This document shows, piece after piece, positions 34,708 through 46,700 of a DNA stretch of 64,000 nt (the stretch's first letter is position 1; every line of letters starts with the position of its first letter). The DNA comes from Kitagawia praeruptora. Taxonomy: Eukaryota > Streptophyta > Magnoliopsida > Apiales > Apiaceae. Below the pieces are notes generated by a model. It was not told where the DNA came from. It ran no database searches and saw only the letters and a program-made list of their open reading frames with translations. The DNA is taken from the NCBI GenBank assembly GCA_037693485.1, contig CM075347.1, forward strand, positions 146,085,501 through 146,149,500, given 5' to 3'. The position numbers and the translations under genes are program-made.

Positions 34708-35525
34708 TTATCTCAACACTCTCACTAACAGTTTCTGTGCCTTCAAGGCATTATTAGGGGGCCAACTAGTCTCAAGATGAGCTTTGATAGGATCAATCCA
34801 GCAACCTCCTACATCAATCGGTGCTACCAACTTGATGGTCGGGGCCTTCAAGACCTGGAAGTAGACACTTCCTGCGTGATTCTTTATCTCAGAAGAAGCG
34901 AACTTAGATAGGGCATCGGCCTTAACATTCTCTTCCCTTGGAATGTGTTCCACATAGCATTCTTCAAACTGAGTCATAACAGCTTTTACGACTCTTAGGT
35001 ATTTTGCCATAGTTTCATCCTTGGCCTCAAACTCACCATTCACTTGCGAGACTACCAATCTTGAATCTCCACACACTTTGAGGTTCTTAACCCTCATGAC
35101 TCTGGCCAAGCCTAAACCGGCTATCAAGGCTTCGTATTCAGCTTCGTTGTTGGTTGTCTGAAAATCCAACTTCAAAGCATACTCGACCGTGAACCCATCG
35201 GGGCTTTGCAAGACTAAACCTGCACCACTAGATTTTGTTTTTGATTTTTTGATGCTCCATCAAAATAGAGCACCCAATACTCTTTTAGATCAGGTACAAG
35301 CGCTTCATCCTTATTTTCACATTCTTGGTTGGGTACTATCTCCTGCCCCCCGACTTCTTGGTTGCTAATGGTACATTCAACCACGAAGTCAGCCAATGCC
35401 TGAGCCTTGATGGCTGTCCGAGGCTTATACGTTATGTCAAATTCCCCGAGCTCAATTGCCCATTTGATCAATCTTCCACTAGCTTTCGGGTTGTGCAATA
35501 TGCTTCTCAACTGTTGATCCATCAA
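34708..35525 (-). pseudogene. Tat pol 3' part: RNase H end and second (archaeal-type) RNase H
   Basis: Two minus-strand frames, 35525-35214 and 35211-34708, join with a frame disturbance near 35213. The first has the end of the gypsy RNase H (WAIELGEFDITYKPRTAIKA, QALADF) and then the start of a second RNase H (YWVLYFDGAS). The second continues NNEAEYEALIAGL, GDSRLVVSQVNGEF and REENVKADALSKFAS, the typical aRNase H order D..E..D..D carried by Tat/Ogre elements. It ends after LVRVLR with no integrase. Confidence 0.88.
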
Positions 35526-35528
35526 GAC

Positions 35529-36480
35529 CTAAATCTTGTGTGCCTGGAAGTACGGTCGCAGCTTCCTTGAGGCAGTTATTAATGCCAAAGCAAACTTCTT
35601 AATGGGGGAGTAACCCAACTCAGCCCCATGCAACACCTTGCTCACATAGTAGATGGGTTTCTGAACCTTCTTCGCTTCTCTATCAAGAACAGCACTCAAT
35701 GCTTGTTCAGATACCGCCAGGTACAGATAAAGAGTCTCCCCAGGACTAGGCTTGGCCAACAACGGGGCTTCAGCCATGTACTTCTTCAACTGTTCAAAGG
35801 CCTCTTGGATCTCTACAGTCCACTCAAAATTTTTCACCTTCTTTAATGCCTGAAAGAAAGGCAAATACTTGTCACCGGACTTGGAGATGAATCTCCCTAG
35901 AGCCGCAACTCGGCCAGTTAGCTTTTGTACATCTCGTATAGAGCGGGGTGGTTCCATGTCCAAGATTGCTTTGATCTTGTCAGGGTTGGCCTCTATGCCT
36001 CTCTTCGAAACCATCAATCCCAAAAATTTTCCTGATCCAACACCAAAAGCACACTTGGCTGGATTTAACATCATCTTGTGGTGCCTCAGCACTTCTAATG
36101 CCTCTCTGAGGTGCTTAATGTGGCCTGCCCTGAACATGCTCTTGACTAACATGTTATCAACATAGACCTCCATGGTTTTTTCAATCAGATGGGCGAATAT
36201 CTTTGGAATGTCATCCTTGTGCATCTTAATCTGATTGTAGCCGCTGAACCCGTCCATGAAGCTCATCATCTCACGTCCAGCTGTGGCATCTATCAATGTA
36301 TCTATCCTTGGCAGGGGAAAACAATCCTTCAGGCGTGCATCATTCAAAATCAGTGAAGTCTATACACATCCTCCACTTCCCATTTGCTTTCTTGACCATC
36401 ATAGGGTTAGCCAAGCATTCGAGGAACTGAATTTCCTCAATAAAACAAGCTTATAAGAGTTTGTCAACCTCTTGCTTGAT
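35529..36480 (-). pseudogene. Tat reverse transcriptase and first RNase H, damaged
   Basis: The main frame 36347-35529 (272 aa) has LKDCFPLPRID, FMDGFSGYNQIKMHKDD, then jumps to KIFAHLIEKTMEVYVDN. About 30 residues between the GYNQI and KIFAHLI motifs (including the PFGLKNAGATYQ region of relatives) are missing. The catalytic YVDD reads YVDN. Thumb and RNase H follow (PPRSIRDVQKLTGRVAAL, KVQKPIYYVSKVL). Upstream, 36480-36348 holds the WRMCIDFTD motif in another frame, after a stop near 36448 and a 1-bp insertion near 36345. Such an RT cannot be active. Confidence 0.9.
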
Positions 36481-37390
36481 GGCCTCTTGCCTTTCAGGAG
36501 CAAAATTCCTCTTCTTCTATTGTATTGTCTTTCGCTCAGGATCGAGATCCAACCTTCAGAGAAGCTCCTATATAAGCAACTTTCTCAGCTCGCTTGGCCA
36601 TCATGGCTTCAATGTTTGTCTTGGTCTTGGACTTCTCAGGCGGCCTCTCGGCTGGCATGCATTCGGCCTTGAGTGTTGAACGTCTTTGGATCTTAATTGG
36701 AGGTTCATGACCCCCTCAATTTTGGCCTTCATAACTAATCTTGGCCTTCATGGCTAATCTTGGCCTTCATGGCTAATAACTTGTGTTTCTCAACCTAGAA
36801 TTCGGGGTTGATTCCTCGATTTAGATTTTGATAAATGCAATCTCATGGGATTCTTGCCTTTTAGACTTCTAAGACGAGAACTTGCTTAAACTTCTTAATC
36901 CTTGTTCAAGGACCCTTAATAATGAAATGTTCTCCGTTGGCCTTCATCCTTGGACTCTCAACCCTAGTACTTAAGAAATATTGAAGAGTAGTCAGTCCTT
37001 AACATCCTCGGCCTTCCATGGCTTTGATTGTTGTTGCGTGTGGCTTTTATCTGCTTGTCTTTTATCCAGGGTCCTTCACGGACTTAAACTTTTACTTGGT
37101 CTTGCTGTAACCTAACTCTTGACCCTTTGGGGTATGCATTTGTTTGTTTTCCATCCGTGTATTTTTTATCCTCGGTACTCGGTCATCCATGACTTGCACT
37201 CATCAGGTGCTTGGCACATAAATAAAATCACACCATCAATGAATGGAAATCAAACTTGCATTAATAACTTGAAATGGGTTCAACCCTTACATAGAGTACT
37301 ACTATCCTACTCGGAGCAACATGCTCTGCAATGGTTTCAATGAACCTTATTTCTACTTCTACTAGATAAATATGAAGCTAAGTCCTATGA
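36481..37390 (-). pseudogene. Decayed spacer between Tat protease and RT
   Basis: Fragments such as LDPERKTIQ and FAPERQEAIKQEVDKL can be read near 36560-36470 and PAERPPEKSKTKTNIEAMMA near 36640, in changing frames. From 36700 to 37390 I see only degenerate sequence with short repeats ('ttggccttcatggctaat'). Confidence 0.6.
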
Positions 37391-37394
37391 AGCT

Positions 37395-37650
37395 AAGTCC
37401 TACTAGGATAACTTGAGCCCATCGGGGCTTTGCAAGACTAGGCCTGCACCAGATTTTGTTTTAGATGCTCCATCAAAATAGAGCAACCACCACTCCTTTT
37501 GGTCTCCTCCTTATTATTCTGAAGTTCACTTCCTGCTTGGGGTATTACCTCCTACCCCCCGACTTCTTGGTTGCCAATGGTACATTCAACCACGAAGTCA
37601 GTTAACGCCTTAGCCTCAATGGTTGTCCAAGGCTTCTGTGTGATGTCCTC
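37395..37650 (-). repeat. Displaced second copy of the RNase H / aRNase H junction
   Basis: This 250-bp block is a diverged duplicate of 35195-35425. Both contain 'cccatcggggctttgcaaga', 'gatgctccatcaaaatagag' and 'cccccgacttcttggttgc'. Here it lies between protease and RT, out of pol order, fused to the end of the protease frame (...KERQEKPSED then TQKPWTTIEAKALTDFVVE). Confidence 0.88.
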
Positions 37651-39527
37651 TGACGGCTTTTCTTGGCGTTCCTTACCACTACGGACATCCATATCTTCAA
37701 TCGGAAGGACCTGCCCCCCGACTCCATCAGGCCTTAACGCGGCTACATAACAGCTTCGTGCCATCTTTTGATCGCCTTTATGTTCTCCAACACCATTCCT
37801 GGTTGGGAACTTGATCTTCATATGATAAGTTGAGGCTACAGCCTTGAAAGCATGAAGTCCAGTCCTTCCGAGGATAGCGTTGTACGTTGAAACCGCCTTG
37901 ATTACAGGAAGTTCAACATCTGAGTGGCCTTCTTGGGCTCCTGTCCAATAGTCACAGGCAATTGAATAGTCTCTTCAACTTTGGATCCTACTCCATTAAA
38001 TCCATATATAGGCATGTTATTGGGGGTCAACTGAGAATCATTGTACCCCATCTTCACAAATGCATCATGAAACAGAACGTCAACGGAAGCTCCATTATCT
38101 ATCAAGACTCGCTTCACCTCTGAGTTTCCAATCACAGGAGTTATGACCAACGGGTCGTCATGGGGGAACTTCACCCTTTCAAGATCAGAATCATCAAAGC
38201 CAATTGCGATTTCAGTCCTAGCCTGCTTCGGGGCCTCTCCCACGATGTGTATCACTTCTCTGGCATAAGCCTTCCGAGAATTCCTTGTTGTGCCGGCCGC
38301 AGTCGGGCCTCCTGAGATCATGTTGATTACTGGCCATCGGGGTTGTGGGTTGTGATCATGAACGTCACCCATTCTAGTATAATCTCTAATTTGATTAACA
38401 CGATCTTCACCTTTAGTGAAGTGGTTCAATTTCCCTCTTCGGATTAAAAACTCAATCTCATCTTTGAGTTGCTTGTAATCATCAGTGTCATGCCCCACAT
38501 CTCTGTGGAATCTGCAATACTGATTCTTGTTTCTCTTTTCGGGATCACCCCTGAGTGGCTTCGGCCATCGGAAATCCCTATCCTTCTCAATGTCCAACAA
38601 GATTCGACTCCTATGAGTATTCAACCTTGCATACTCAGTGAACCTTGGTCCTTGGTTCTTCTTAGGGGCATAGTCGGAGTCCTCGCTAGTTCGGGGATGC
38701 TTGTCCCTAGCATCATTCTCGTGGTCATCATACTCATGGTCTTGCTTTCGCTTCTTGGAGTCGTTGTTACCTCTTCCATTGTTTATCACGACATCCTTCT
38801 TGGTACTGTCCTCGGCCTTGATGTACTTATCAGCCCTTCGCTGGAGCTCAGCCATATTCTCGGGAGGATGTTTTGCCAATGATCTCTTAAAGTATAGGTC
38901 GGTGGTGCCATGCTCCAGGGCTACCATTGCAACCTTATTGTCCAAATCGGTAATGTTTAAAGTCTCCTTAGTGAACCTCTTAAGATAGTCTCTCAGACTT
39001 TCGTTCTTCCCTTGTACCACATACATAAGAGATTCAGAACTTTTCTCATGCGCTCTTCCGCTGATAAACTGACTAACGAAAGCAGCACTCAACTCCTTAA
39101 AGGAACCAATTGAGTTTGCAGGCAGCCGACTATACCATCTTTGAGCCATTCCTGATAGAGTTTGAGGGAACGCCCTACACTTCAAAGCATCACTTGCAGG
39201 CTGCAACAGCAGAGCGTTTGAGAATGTTCTAACGTGGTTTGCGGGATCACCCATTCCATCATAAGATTTAATTGTCGGCATCTTAAACTTCTTTGAGATA
39301 CGAGCATTCATCACCTCCTCAGTAAATGGGGGTGTGGGATCATCAGGATCCCCAAGTGGCATCAGATCCTTGGGGTTGCTCTTGGGGGTTTCCACCCTCG
39401 TTGTTCTTCCAGTTGGGGCGGCAGCCCTTCTTTGCCTTCTTGAAGGCCTCTCCAAGTCTATAAAGGGAATCGGTCCTGATGTTGGAGGGGGTAAAGTCTG
39501 ATTTGATCTGGCTTGTTCTCTTGCCAT
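37552..39527 (-). pseudogene. Tat gag (C-terminal part) and protease
   Basis: The frame 39527-37902 (541 aa) contains the retrotransposon gag domain (about residues 90-190: NALLLQPASDALKCRAFPQT, MAQRWYSRLPANSI, FKELSAAFVSQFI). A CX2-type knuckle region follows (QYCRFHRDVGHDTDDY), then the protease motif LIDNGASVDVLF, with DNGAS at the usual D(S/T)GA position. A frameshift near 37903 moves reading to a second frame (YHMKIKFPTRNGVGEHKGDQ...) that ends in the displaced RNase H block at about 37640. Gag packages RNA; the protease cleaves the polyprotein. Confidence 0.88.
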
Positions 39528-39539
39528 ATCTTCCTTTAA

Positions 39540-39951
39540 CCTTAAGATCTCGGCTTCATAAGCCTTAATCCTCTCAGTAGTTGTTGAAGGGAGTCCATCG
39601 TGAGTAGTTTGAGTTCTTCCTCGAGGTTCTTTACTTGCACGTCACCTCCTTGGAGCTTCATCACGTTCGTAATCATCGTCAGAAGATGACTCATCCGTAT
39701 AAGGACCAGAAAAATCGCGATAATCTCGATCTCGGATATACAGGGCATGACCACTTGATCCAGCTCCTTGGGTAGGAGGGTAGTTAGGCAGCCCATACAT
39801 CGGATTGGTGCTTATGGGGAGATCCGTAGTGTGGATCTGAAACCCTTGTGGAGGGTTATTGGGATCTACAATCAAGGAAGAAACCCCCACCTGGAGGGGG
39901 TTAGTCCCTGGATTTGTGTGGACGATCGGAGGTAGCGTGCTCTCAACATGG
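39540..39951 (-). pseudogene. Tat gag middle segment, frameshifted
   Basis: The minus strand reads HVESTLPPIVHTNPGTNPLQ ... SSSDDDYERDEAPRR, then a frame change near 39650 to GGDVQVKNLEEELKLL, and another near 39580 back to EAEILRLKEDMAREQ. The coiled-coil-like leucine spacing is typical of the Tat gag linker. Its N-terminal continuation lies beyond the Athila insertion at 57865-58019. Confidence 0.8.
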
Positions 39952-39956
39952 GAAGT

Positions 39957-42235
39957 CAAAAACTTGTTCGCTATTTTCTCTACGCAAGTGTACGCAGTCC
40001 AAAAGCAATATATGGAAATAAGGATCGTTCCCACGAAGACTCGGTTATTTTAGTAAATATGTCTATTCAACAATGTTTGGTTAATTATAGAAGCATGAAC
40101 GAACTAAAATGGTTTATTTGCAGATACAATTAACTAATGAAGTAACGGCTAATTTATTTAAAATAATATGATAGAGGCATGGGGTCCTAATTTCATGAAT
40201 GTTTTAGCTCTATTAACTATCAAGAATTAATGTGTTACAATTGTTAAGAATGCTAGCGGGAACACGACACTAATATGAGCCATCTTTCAATTAACTCACA
40301 CCATTCCAAATAAACATCCACAAAAGAGATAGAAGTTATAAGGGCATCAATTATATCCAATACACTATATGTCTATGTGAATGGGTGATACAATCGATTT
40401 AATCACAAGTTCCGCAATTAACTACATAGGGGAATAACGTTCTTTCGAAACTATAATCCGAAATGCGGAGAAGCCGACATACCTATGCTAGCATGGCAAA
40501 CCCTAAATCTCTAAATCCACTTTCGCAATCATTAGAAATTTGGTACAATAGATGCTAGTTATTCACCTAAATTCAATTAAAACAACCATGCAAGGCAATC
40601 TTATATAGAAATTGTAAACACACATTATCTATCAAATTAACATGAGCATTAATAATTCATTACATTAGAACCCCATGAAAGTGTTTAGTTCATAATTAAA
40701 CTAGGCACCTTTATGGAATTAAATAAAATCATGGCAGAAAATTTCATAAATTAAATATAAAATTACAAGATTAAAAATAAAAATAATTAGAATTAAAATA
40801 GCTTTCGAAAATTCAGTTTTTACAATTAATAAAAAGCAAGAGAAACCGATTAAAACAAAACTACGGACAAAATGCAATTTAAAGGACAAGTATTATACAT
40901 ATATTAAAAAGCACGGACAAATAAAGTAAAGGCACTAACCTGTCACTTGTCTGAACTGTCGGAAGGAGGCTGCACGCACTCACCTGGTCCGCGCGTGAAG
41001 ACCACGCGCACACTCTCCCCTGCCGCGCGTGCTGTCCACACGCCAGTAATGGCAACAAATTTTCTGCGCGTGGTTCCCTCTCCCCCAGTTGGCGTCTGTT
41101 GCTATGTCTTGTAAGTTGTAGTAATTCAGTTTCTTCCGAATAAAACAAGACCCTACTAATAATTCCCTTAATTCTTTAACCAAAATATAAATTTATACTA
41201 ATTTTACAAAAATTTAAAATGTATAAAATAAAATAAAATTACAGAAATTCGAAGTATATAAATTAACTGATTTGCAGAAAATTTTAAGTATATAAAATAT
41301 AATAAAATTCTAGAGAATTAAAATGTATAAAATGATCTGTTTATAAAAAGCATTTGCTGAATTTAGATACAAGAGTGTTTGCTTCAGAGAGAGAATGATT
41401 GATTGTTTCTTCCCTGGGTAATCTGCTCTTCATTTGATTCCCTACAATCTATTTATAACATTCAGCAACACACCTACTACAAAACAAAGTCAGATGTATA
41501 AAAAGTCTTCTGCCTAATTCTAACAACTCTCCAAGAAAATTTCACACGCTTCCAGCAACTTGCAATTCTTCTCCACGCGGTAGTTGAGTTTTAATACGCA
41601 GTTCCGTAGAAATGCTTTTTAACCCGCACAGCTTATAATCTTTAATTAATAAATAATTATTTTAATCCAGAAATTATAAAAATAAATATCTAATATTATT
41701 AGATATTTATAAATATAATTTTCTAAATTAATAAAATTATTTAATAATATAAATAAATCTTTATTGTCTAAGCTGCGGTCTCTGGTCGTCTGGAACCGGA
41801 CTCCTTTTGCTAAACAGAAATTATATCAATTCCAACCGGGGTTTCAGTTTTAAGAAAATATCACTTTCCATATTTTTGTGATAATTCTTATTTCTTCATT
41901 GCTCGTCCAGATGCAAGTTACGGTCTCTTGAGGCTCTAAAACCGGACTCCTTTTGCTTAGAAAAAAATATGACAATTCCAACCGGGATTCCTGCTTTAAG
42001 AATATATCACTCAGAACATCTTTATGATAATTCCTTTTCCTCGTAACCAGTCCATCTGAGCCAGAAATCCACCGTCTTTTAACCTTTTATCGCCAGGATA
42101 CCTGAAGCTGTGAGTTCTGCACTACAAAGACTTGAAACAACATAAAACTAATTAAAAGACACAAAATACTTAAGGATAAACCACCAATTTAGGTCTATTT
42201 AGCGCATAATAAGTGGATATAAAATTCACTTATCA
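39957..42235 (-). repeat. Athila 3' LTR (intact)
   Basis: On the minus strand it begins TGATAAGTGAATTTTATATC and ends ...GCGAACAAGTTTTTG. It shows the uninterrupted target (ctgcgcgtggttccc, 41064-41078) of the second CACTA-like element. The last bases overlap the primer-site start in the other LTR by two bases. Confidence 0.93.
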
Positions 42236-42250
42236 CACCCCCAAACTTAA
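42236..42250 (-). promoter_or_regulatory. Athila polypurine tract
   Basis: The minus strand reads aagtttgggggtg immediately before TGATAAGTG. Similar tracts recur at about 43138 and 43645. Confidence 0.88.
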
Positions 42251-43795
42251 ACTGATGCTTGTCCTCAAGCATAAACAATATAACTATATACAACTAACTA
42301 GTACCACTTCCGTAGGTGATCACGATTGCATTTGGCATATGCAATAAGCCCTTTAAACCCCTAGGTAGCCCCAGTGGACGAGTGAGGTCTCGTGAGGGCC
42401 TATAGCGAATGTACCCACAAAATCCATTCTATAATGCAACTAACATGCAACTAACTATATGTATGCAACTACATGAAAAATGCACGGATCCCCTTTAAAC
42501 TAACCAAAACCAACTAGCAAGCAATTACCTCAAAGAATGTAACTAAATCCAAATAGAGCTCGACTAAGTCCCTGTATACTAACAATACATGACAGAACGT
42601 GCGTGTGTGCGATGCTCATCAGAAATACTCCCAACACTAGGTCAAAAATCATATCTATTCTTTGCCAAGACAATCACCGGTTTATAAATAGAATAAACTG
42701 TAGACACTTTATAACCTAGGAACACCTCCATCCTTATTCAAGTTAGACAGGAATTCATGCTTTATTACTAAACTACGACACTATATACAATATACATGCT
42801 TATTTAACCGTGCAATGAATGAGACCCCAAAAGGCTTATACAATAATACCCATGTAGCGAGTGTTAGGTCAGCAATCCCAAACCTCAAGGGCTTTAGGTT
42901 ACTAGGACTAAGTCCCCTCAGACTTAATTACTCGAGTATTAAATAGCTCATTCTGGTTAATTTTGCATTTAAACAATTAAATTCTTGACTCTTTTTTTTT
43001 ATATATAAAATATATGCAATCTGGAATGAGAATTCTCATTTCCAACCCTAGACTACTCATATAAATATGAGCCGGCTACTAGCCCTTTGACACCTAGCCA
43101 TTAACACTAAACAACTAGCATGAAATTCATGTTTTCCCCCAAACTTAGACTTTGGTGCGATCTATGCCATCAAGGGAATAACGAAAATTCTAAATATAAA
43201 CAGGTGATTAAATCTAAAACAACCAAATAAGCATGATCCTAACCTAGCCCCAAAAGCATCCAATGAGACTGTGTAAAAGTTGTGTTTCTGAAACATGCAA
43301 GTCAATTTCATAAGAACTCTAAATCAACCCTCTATTCATCGTTACCACACTCAATTAGACATCTACCTACCAATCAGAATTAGCTCGTCCTAAGGGATCA
43401 TGAAAAATGCATGCCATGAAATGCAACTATAATGGACTCACATGGTATACGGAAATAAAAAAAACAGAATGTCCTATATGAAACAAACGTTAAAAAAAAC
43501 AGAATGTCCTATATGAAACAAACGTAGATAACACGAACATACATGCATGAACTATACTAATATGCAAAACATGATATCTTACATGAACACAATGACTCAC
43601 AAAAACTACTAACACATATACATACTACTTATCCCCTAAACCACCCCCAAACTTATAATATTCAATGTCCGCATTGAATGGAAGTAAATACAAGGGATAG
43701 TAGAGAACATACCTGAAAACACCGAAACACATGGGTTGCCTCCCACGAAGCGCCTTTCTTTAACGTCTTTAGCTAGACTTGGCCACCTTCGCACT
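42251..43795 (-). other. Athila non-coding region between integrase and 3' LTR
   Basis: About 1.5 kb with no open frame; an env-like ORF would sit here. Two extra polypurine-like tracts on the minus strand (aagtttgggggaaa near 43138 and aagtttgggggtgg near 43645) and a 41-bp tandem duplication ('aaaaaacagaatgtcctata..', 43457 and 43498) are visible. The conserved phrase ggcgcttcgtgggaggcaac lies at 43738-43757 on the minus strand. Confidence 0.75.
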
Positions 43796-46700
43796 TTAAT
43801 CGGTAGTACCAAGAACTGCGGTTTCTGCTTTGCTATTCACATGTTCACCAAAATATGGCTTCAACCTCTGTCCATTTACTTTGAAAGCTGCTTCCGGTGT
43901 TTTATCAAAAATTTCCACTGCACCATGTGGAAACACCGTTTTAACCGTGAATGGTCCTGACCACCTTGACTTAAGTTTCCCTGGAAAAAGTCTGAGATGA
44001 GAGTTGAAAAGCAAAACTAACTGCCCTGGTACAAAAGACTTTTGCACCAAACGTCTGTCATGCCATCTCTTGACCTTTTCCTTGTATAACTTGTGATTTT
44101 CATAAGCCTGTAGCCGAAACTCATCCAGTTCATTAATCTGAAGCATTCTTTTCTCACCTGCTGCTGCTAAGTCAAAGTTCAACTTCTTCAGCGCCCAATA
44201 AGCTTTGTGTTCTAGTTCGGCAGGCAGATGACAAGCCTTGCCATATATTAGCTGAAAAGGTGACGTGCCCAAAGGTGTTTTGTAAGTTGTTCTATAAGCC
44301 CAAACAGCTTCATCAAGTTTTAGTGACCAGTCCTTCCTTGAAGGATTCACGACCTTCTCTAGGATCCGTTTTATCTCTCTGTTGGAAACCTCTGCTTGGC
44401 CATTCGTTTGAGGGTGATAGGCCGTAGCAATTCGATGATTTATGTTGTACCTTGTCATCAATGCTGTGAACTTGCGGTTGCAGAAGTGTGATCCTTCGTC
44501 ACTGATAATTACCCTTGGAGTTCCGAAACGTGTGAAAACTTGCTTATTCAGAAAATTCAGCACCACTTTAGCGTCATTGGTCGGTAAAGCCTTCACCTCG
44601 ACCCATTTAGAAACATAGTCCACCGCTAGCAAGATGTACTGATTATTGCATGAAGAAACAAAAGGACCCATGAAATCGATCCCCCACACATCGAAAATCT
44701 CCCCTTCCAACAGCATATTCAGAGGCATCTCATTCCTCCTAGAGATATTACCAATTCTTTGACATCTATCGCATCTCAACACAAACTGATGCGCATCTTT
44801 AAACAGTGTTGGCCAATAAAACCCAGCCTGAAGTACTCGAGTGGCTGTCTTCTCTCCAGCATAATGACCTCCGTAAGTGGTAGAATGGTAGTCATGCAAA
44901 ATACCTTCAACCTCACTAAATGGAATGCACCTCCGAATCACCTGATCAGCTCCCTGTCTGAATAAGAAGGGTTCATCCCATCGGTACCATTTTACATCAT
45001 GAAGAAACTTCTTTCTTTGGGCATAAGAAAATTCCGACGGGATGACATTGCTTACAAGATAGTTCACAATGTCTGCAAACCATGGTTCTTCATTGTTCAC
45101 CCCAAAAAGTTGCTCGTCAGGAAAAAATTCGTTGATGAGAGTTTTATCCGCAGAGTTACCGTGTTCCTCTAACCGAGACAAGTGATCAGCCACCTGGTTC
45201 TTAGTACCCTTTCTATCCTTGATTTCCAAGTCGAATTCTTGAAGCAACAGAATCCAACGAATCAACTGTGGCTTAGCATCTTTCTTCGACATTAGGTATC
45301 GAATGGCTGCATGATCTGTAAACACCACTACCTTAGTTCCGAGTAAATACGATCTGAATTTCTCGAAGCTATATACAATAGCTAAGAGTTCCTTTTCTGT
45401 AGTAGTGTAATTCAGCTGTGCATCATTGAGAGTTCTGCTAGCATAGTAAATCACGTGACACACCTTATTCTTCCGTTGACCAAGAACAGCTCCCACTGCA
45501 TAGTCACTTGCATCACACATTAATTCAAAAGGTTCACTCCAATCAGGTGCAGTGATAATGGGTGCAGTTGTCAATTTCTTCTTTAAGAGCTTGAATGCCT
45601 CCAAACAATCTTCACCAAATTTAAAAGAATATCCTTTTCTAACAGATTGCACAAAGGTTTAGATATTTTCGAAAAGTCTTGGATGAATCGCCGATAAAAA
45701 CCCGCATGACCAAGAAAACTGCGAATTCCTTTAACTGAAATTGGTGGAGGGAGATTTCCAATCGTCTCCAACTTAGCCTTATCCACTTCCAGCCCCTTAC
45801 CAGATACCTTGTGCCCAAGAATGATGCCTTCCTTTACCATAAAGTGACATTTTTCCCAGTTGAGTACTAGATTAGTCTCAACACATCGTTTCAGCACCAT
45901 GCCCAGATTTCTGAGGCATTCATCAAATGATTTCCCAAAGACTGAGAAATCATCCATGAACACTTCCACATTGATACCAATCATATCCGAAAAAATTGCC
46001 ATCATACATCTCTGAAAAGTAGCAGGTGCACCACAGAGTCCGAAAGGAACGCGTCGGAACGCAAAAGTGCTAAAAGGACATGTGAAAGTGGTCTTCTCCT
46101 GATCTTCTGGAGTAATACCAATCTGATTATATCCTGAATAACCATCCAGCAAGCAATAGAATTCATGCCCAGCCAACCTGTCTAGCATTTGATCAATGAA
46201 TGGAAGGGGAAAGTGATCCTTCCTTGTAGCTTTGTTCAGCTTTCTGTAGTCCATGCAAATTCTCCACCCTGTAACTGTACGAGTCGGAATGAGCTCGTTC
46301 TTTTCATTGGCAACTACTGTCATGCCTCCTTTCTTAGGCACACATTGCACTGGACTTACCCATGAACTGTCTGAAATGGGATAGATGATACCAGCATCTA
46401 GCCACTTGAGAATTTCTTTCTTTACTACTTCTTTCATGATAGGATTTAACCGCCTTTGGTGTTCTACTGTTGGTTTACTCCCTTCTTCCAATGGAATTTT
46501 ATGTTGGCAATATGCGGGACTGATTCCTTTTAGATCCGCAACAGACCAACCAATGGCTGATTTGAATTCTCGAAGAACTCTCAAGAGCTTGTCTTCCTCG
46601 GAGTCTGAAAGGTTAGCAGATATAATCACAGGTAAAGTGGATTTTTCACCAAGGGAAGCATACCGTAAGTGATCCGGTAGTGGCTTGAGCTCTAGAGTTG

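Noticed and set aside
38469..38988. Plus-strand frames of 137 and 95 codons
   Set aside because: Antisense shadows of the Tat gag frame on the minus strand.
42251..43795. Athila env-like ORF
   Set aside because: No open frame of useful length on the element strand; only polypurine-like tracts and a small duplication.
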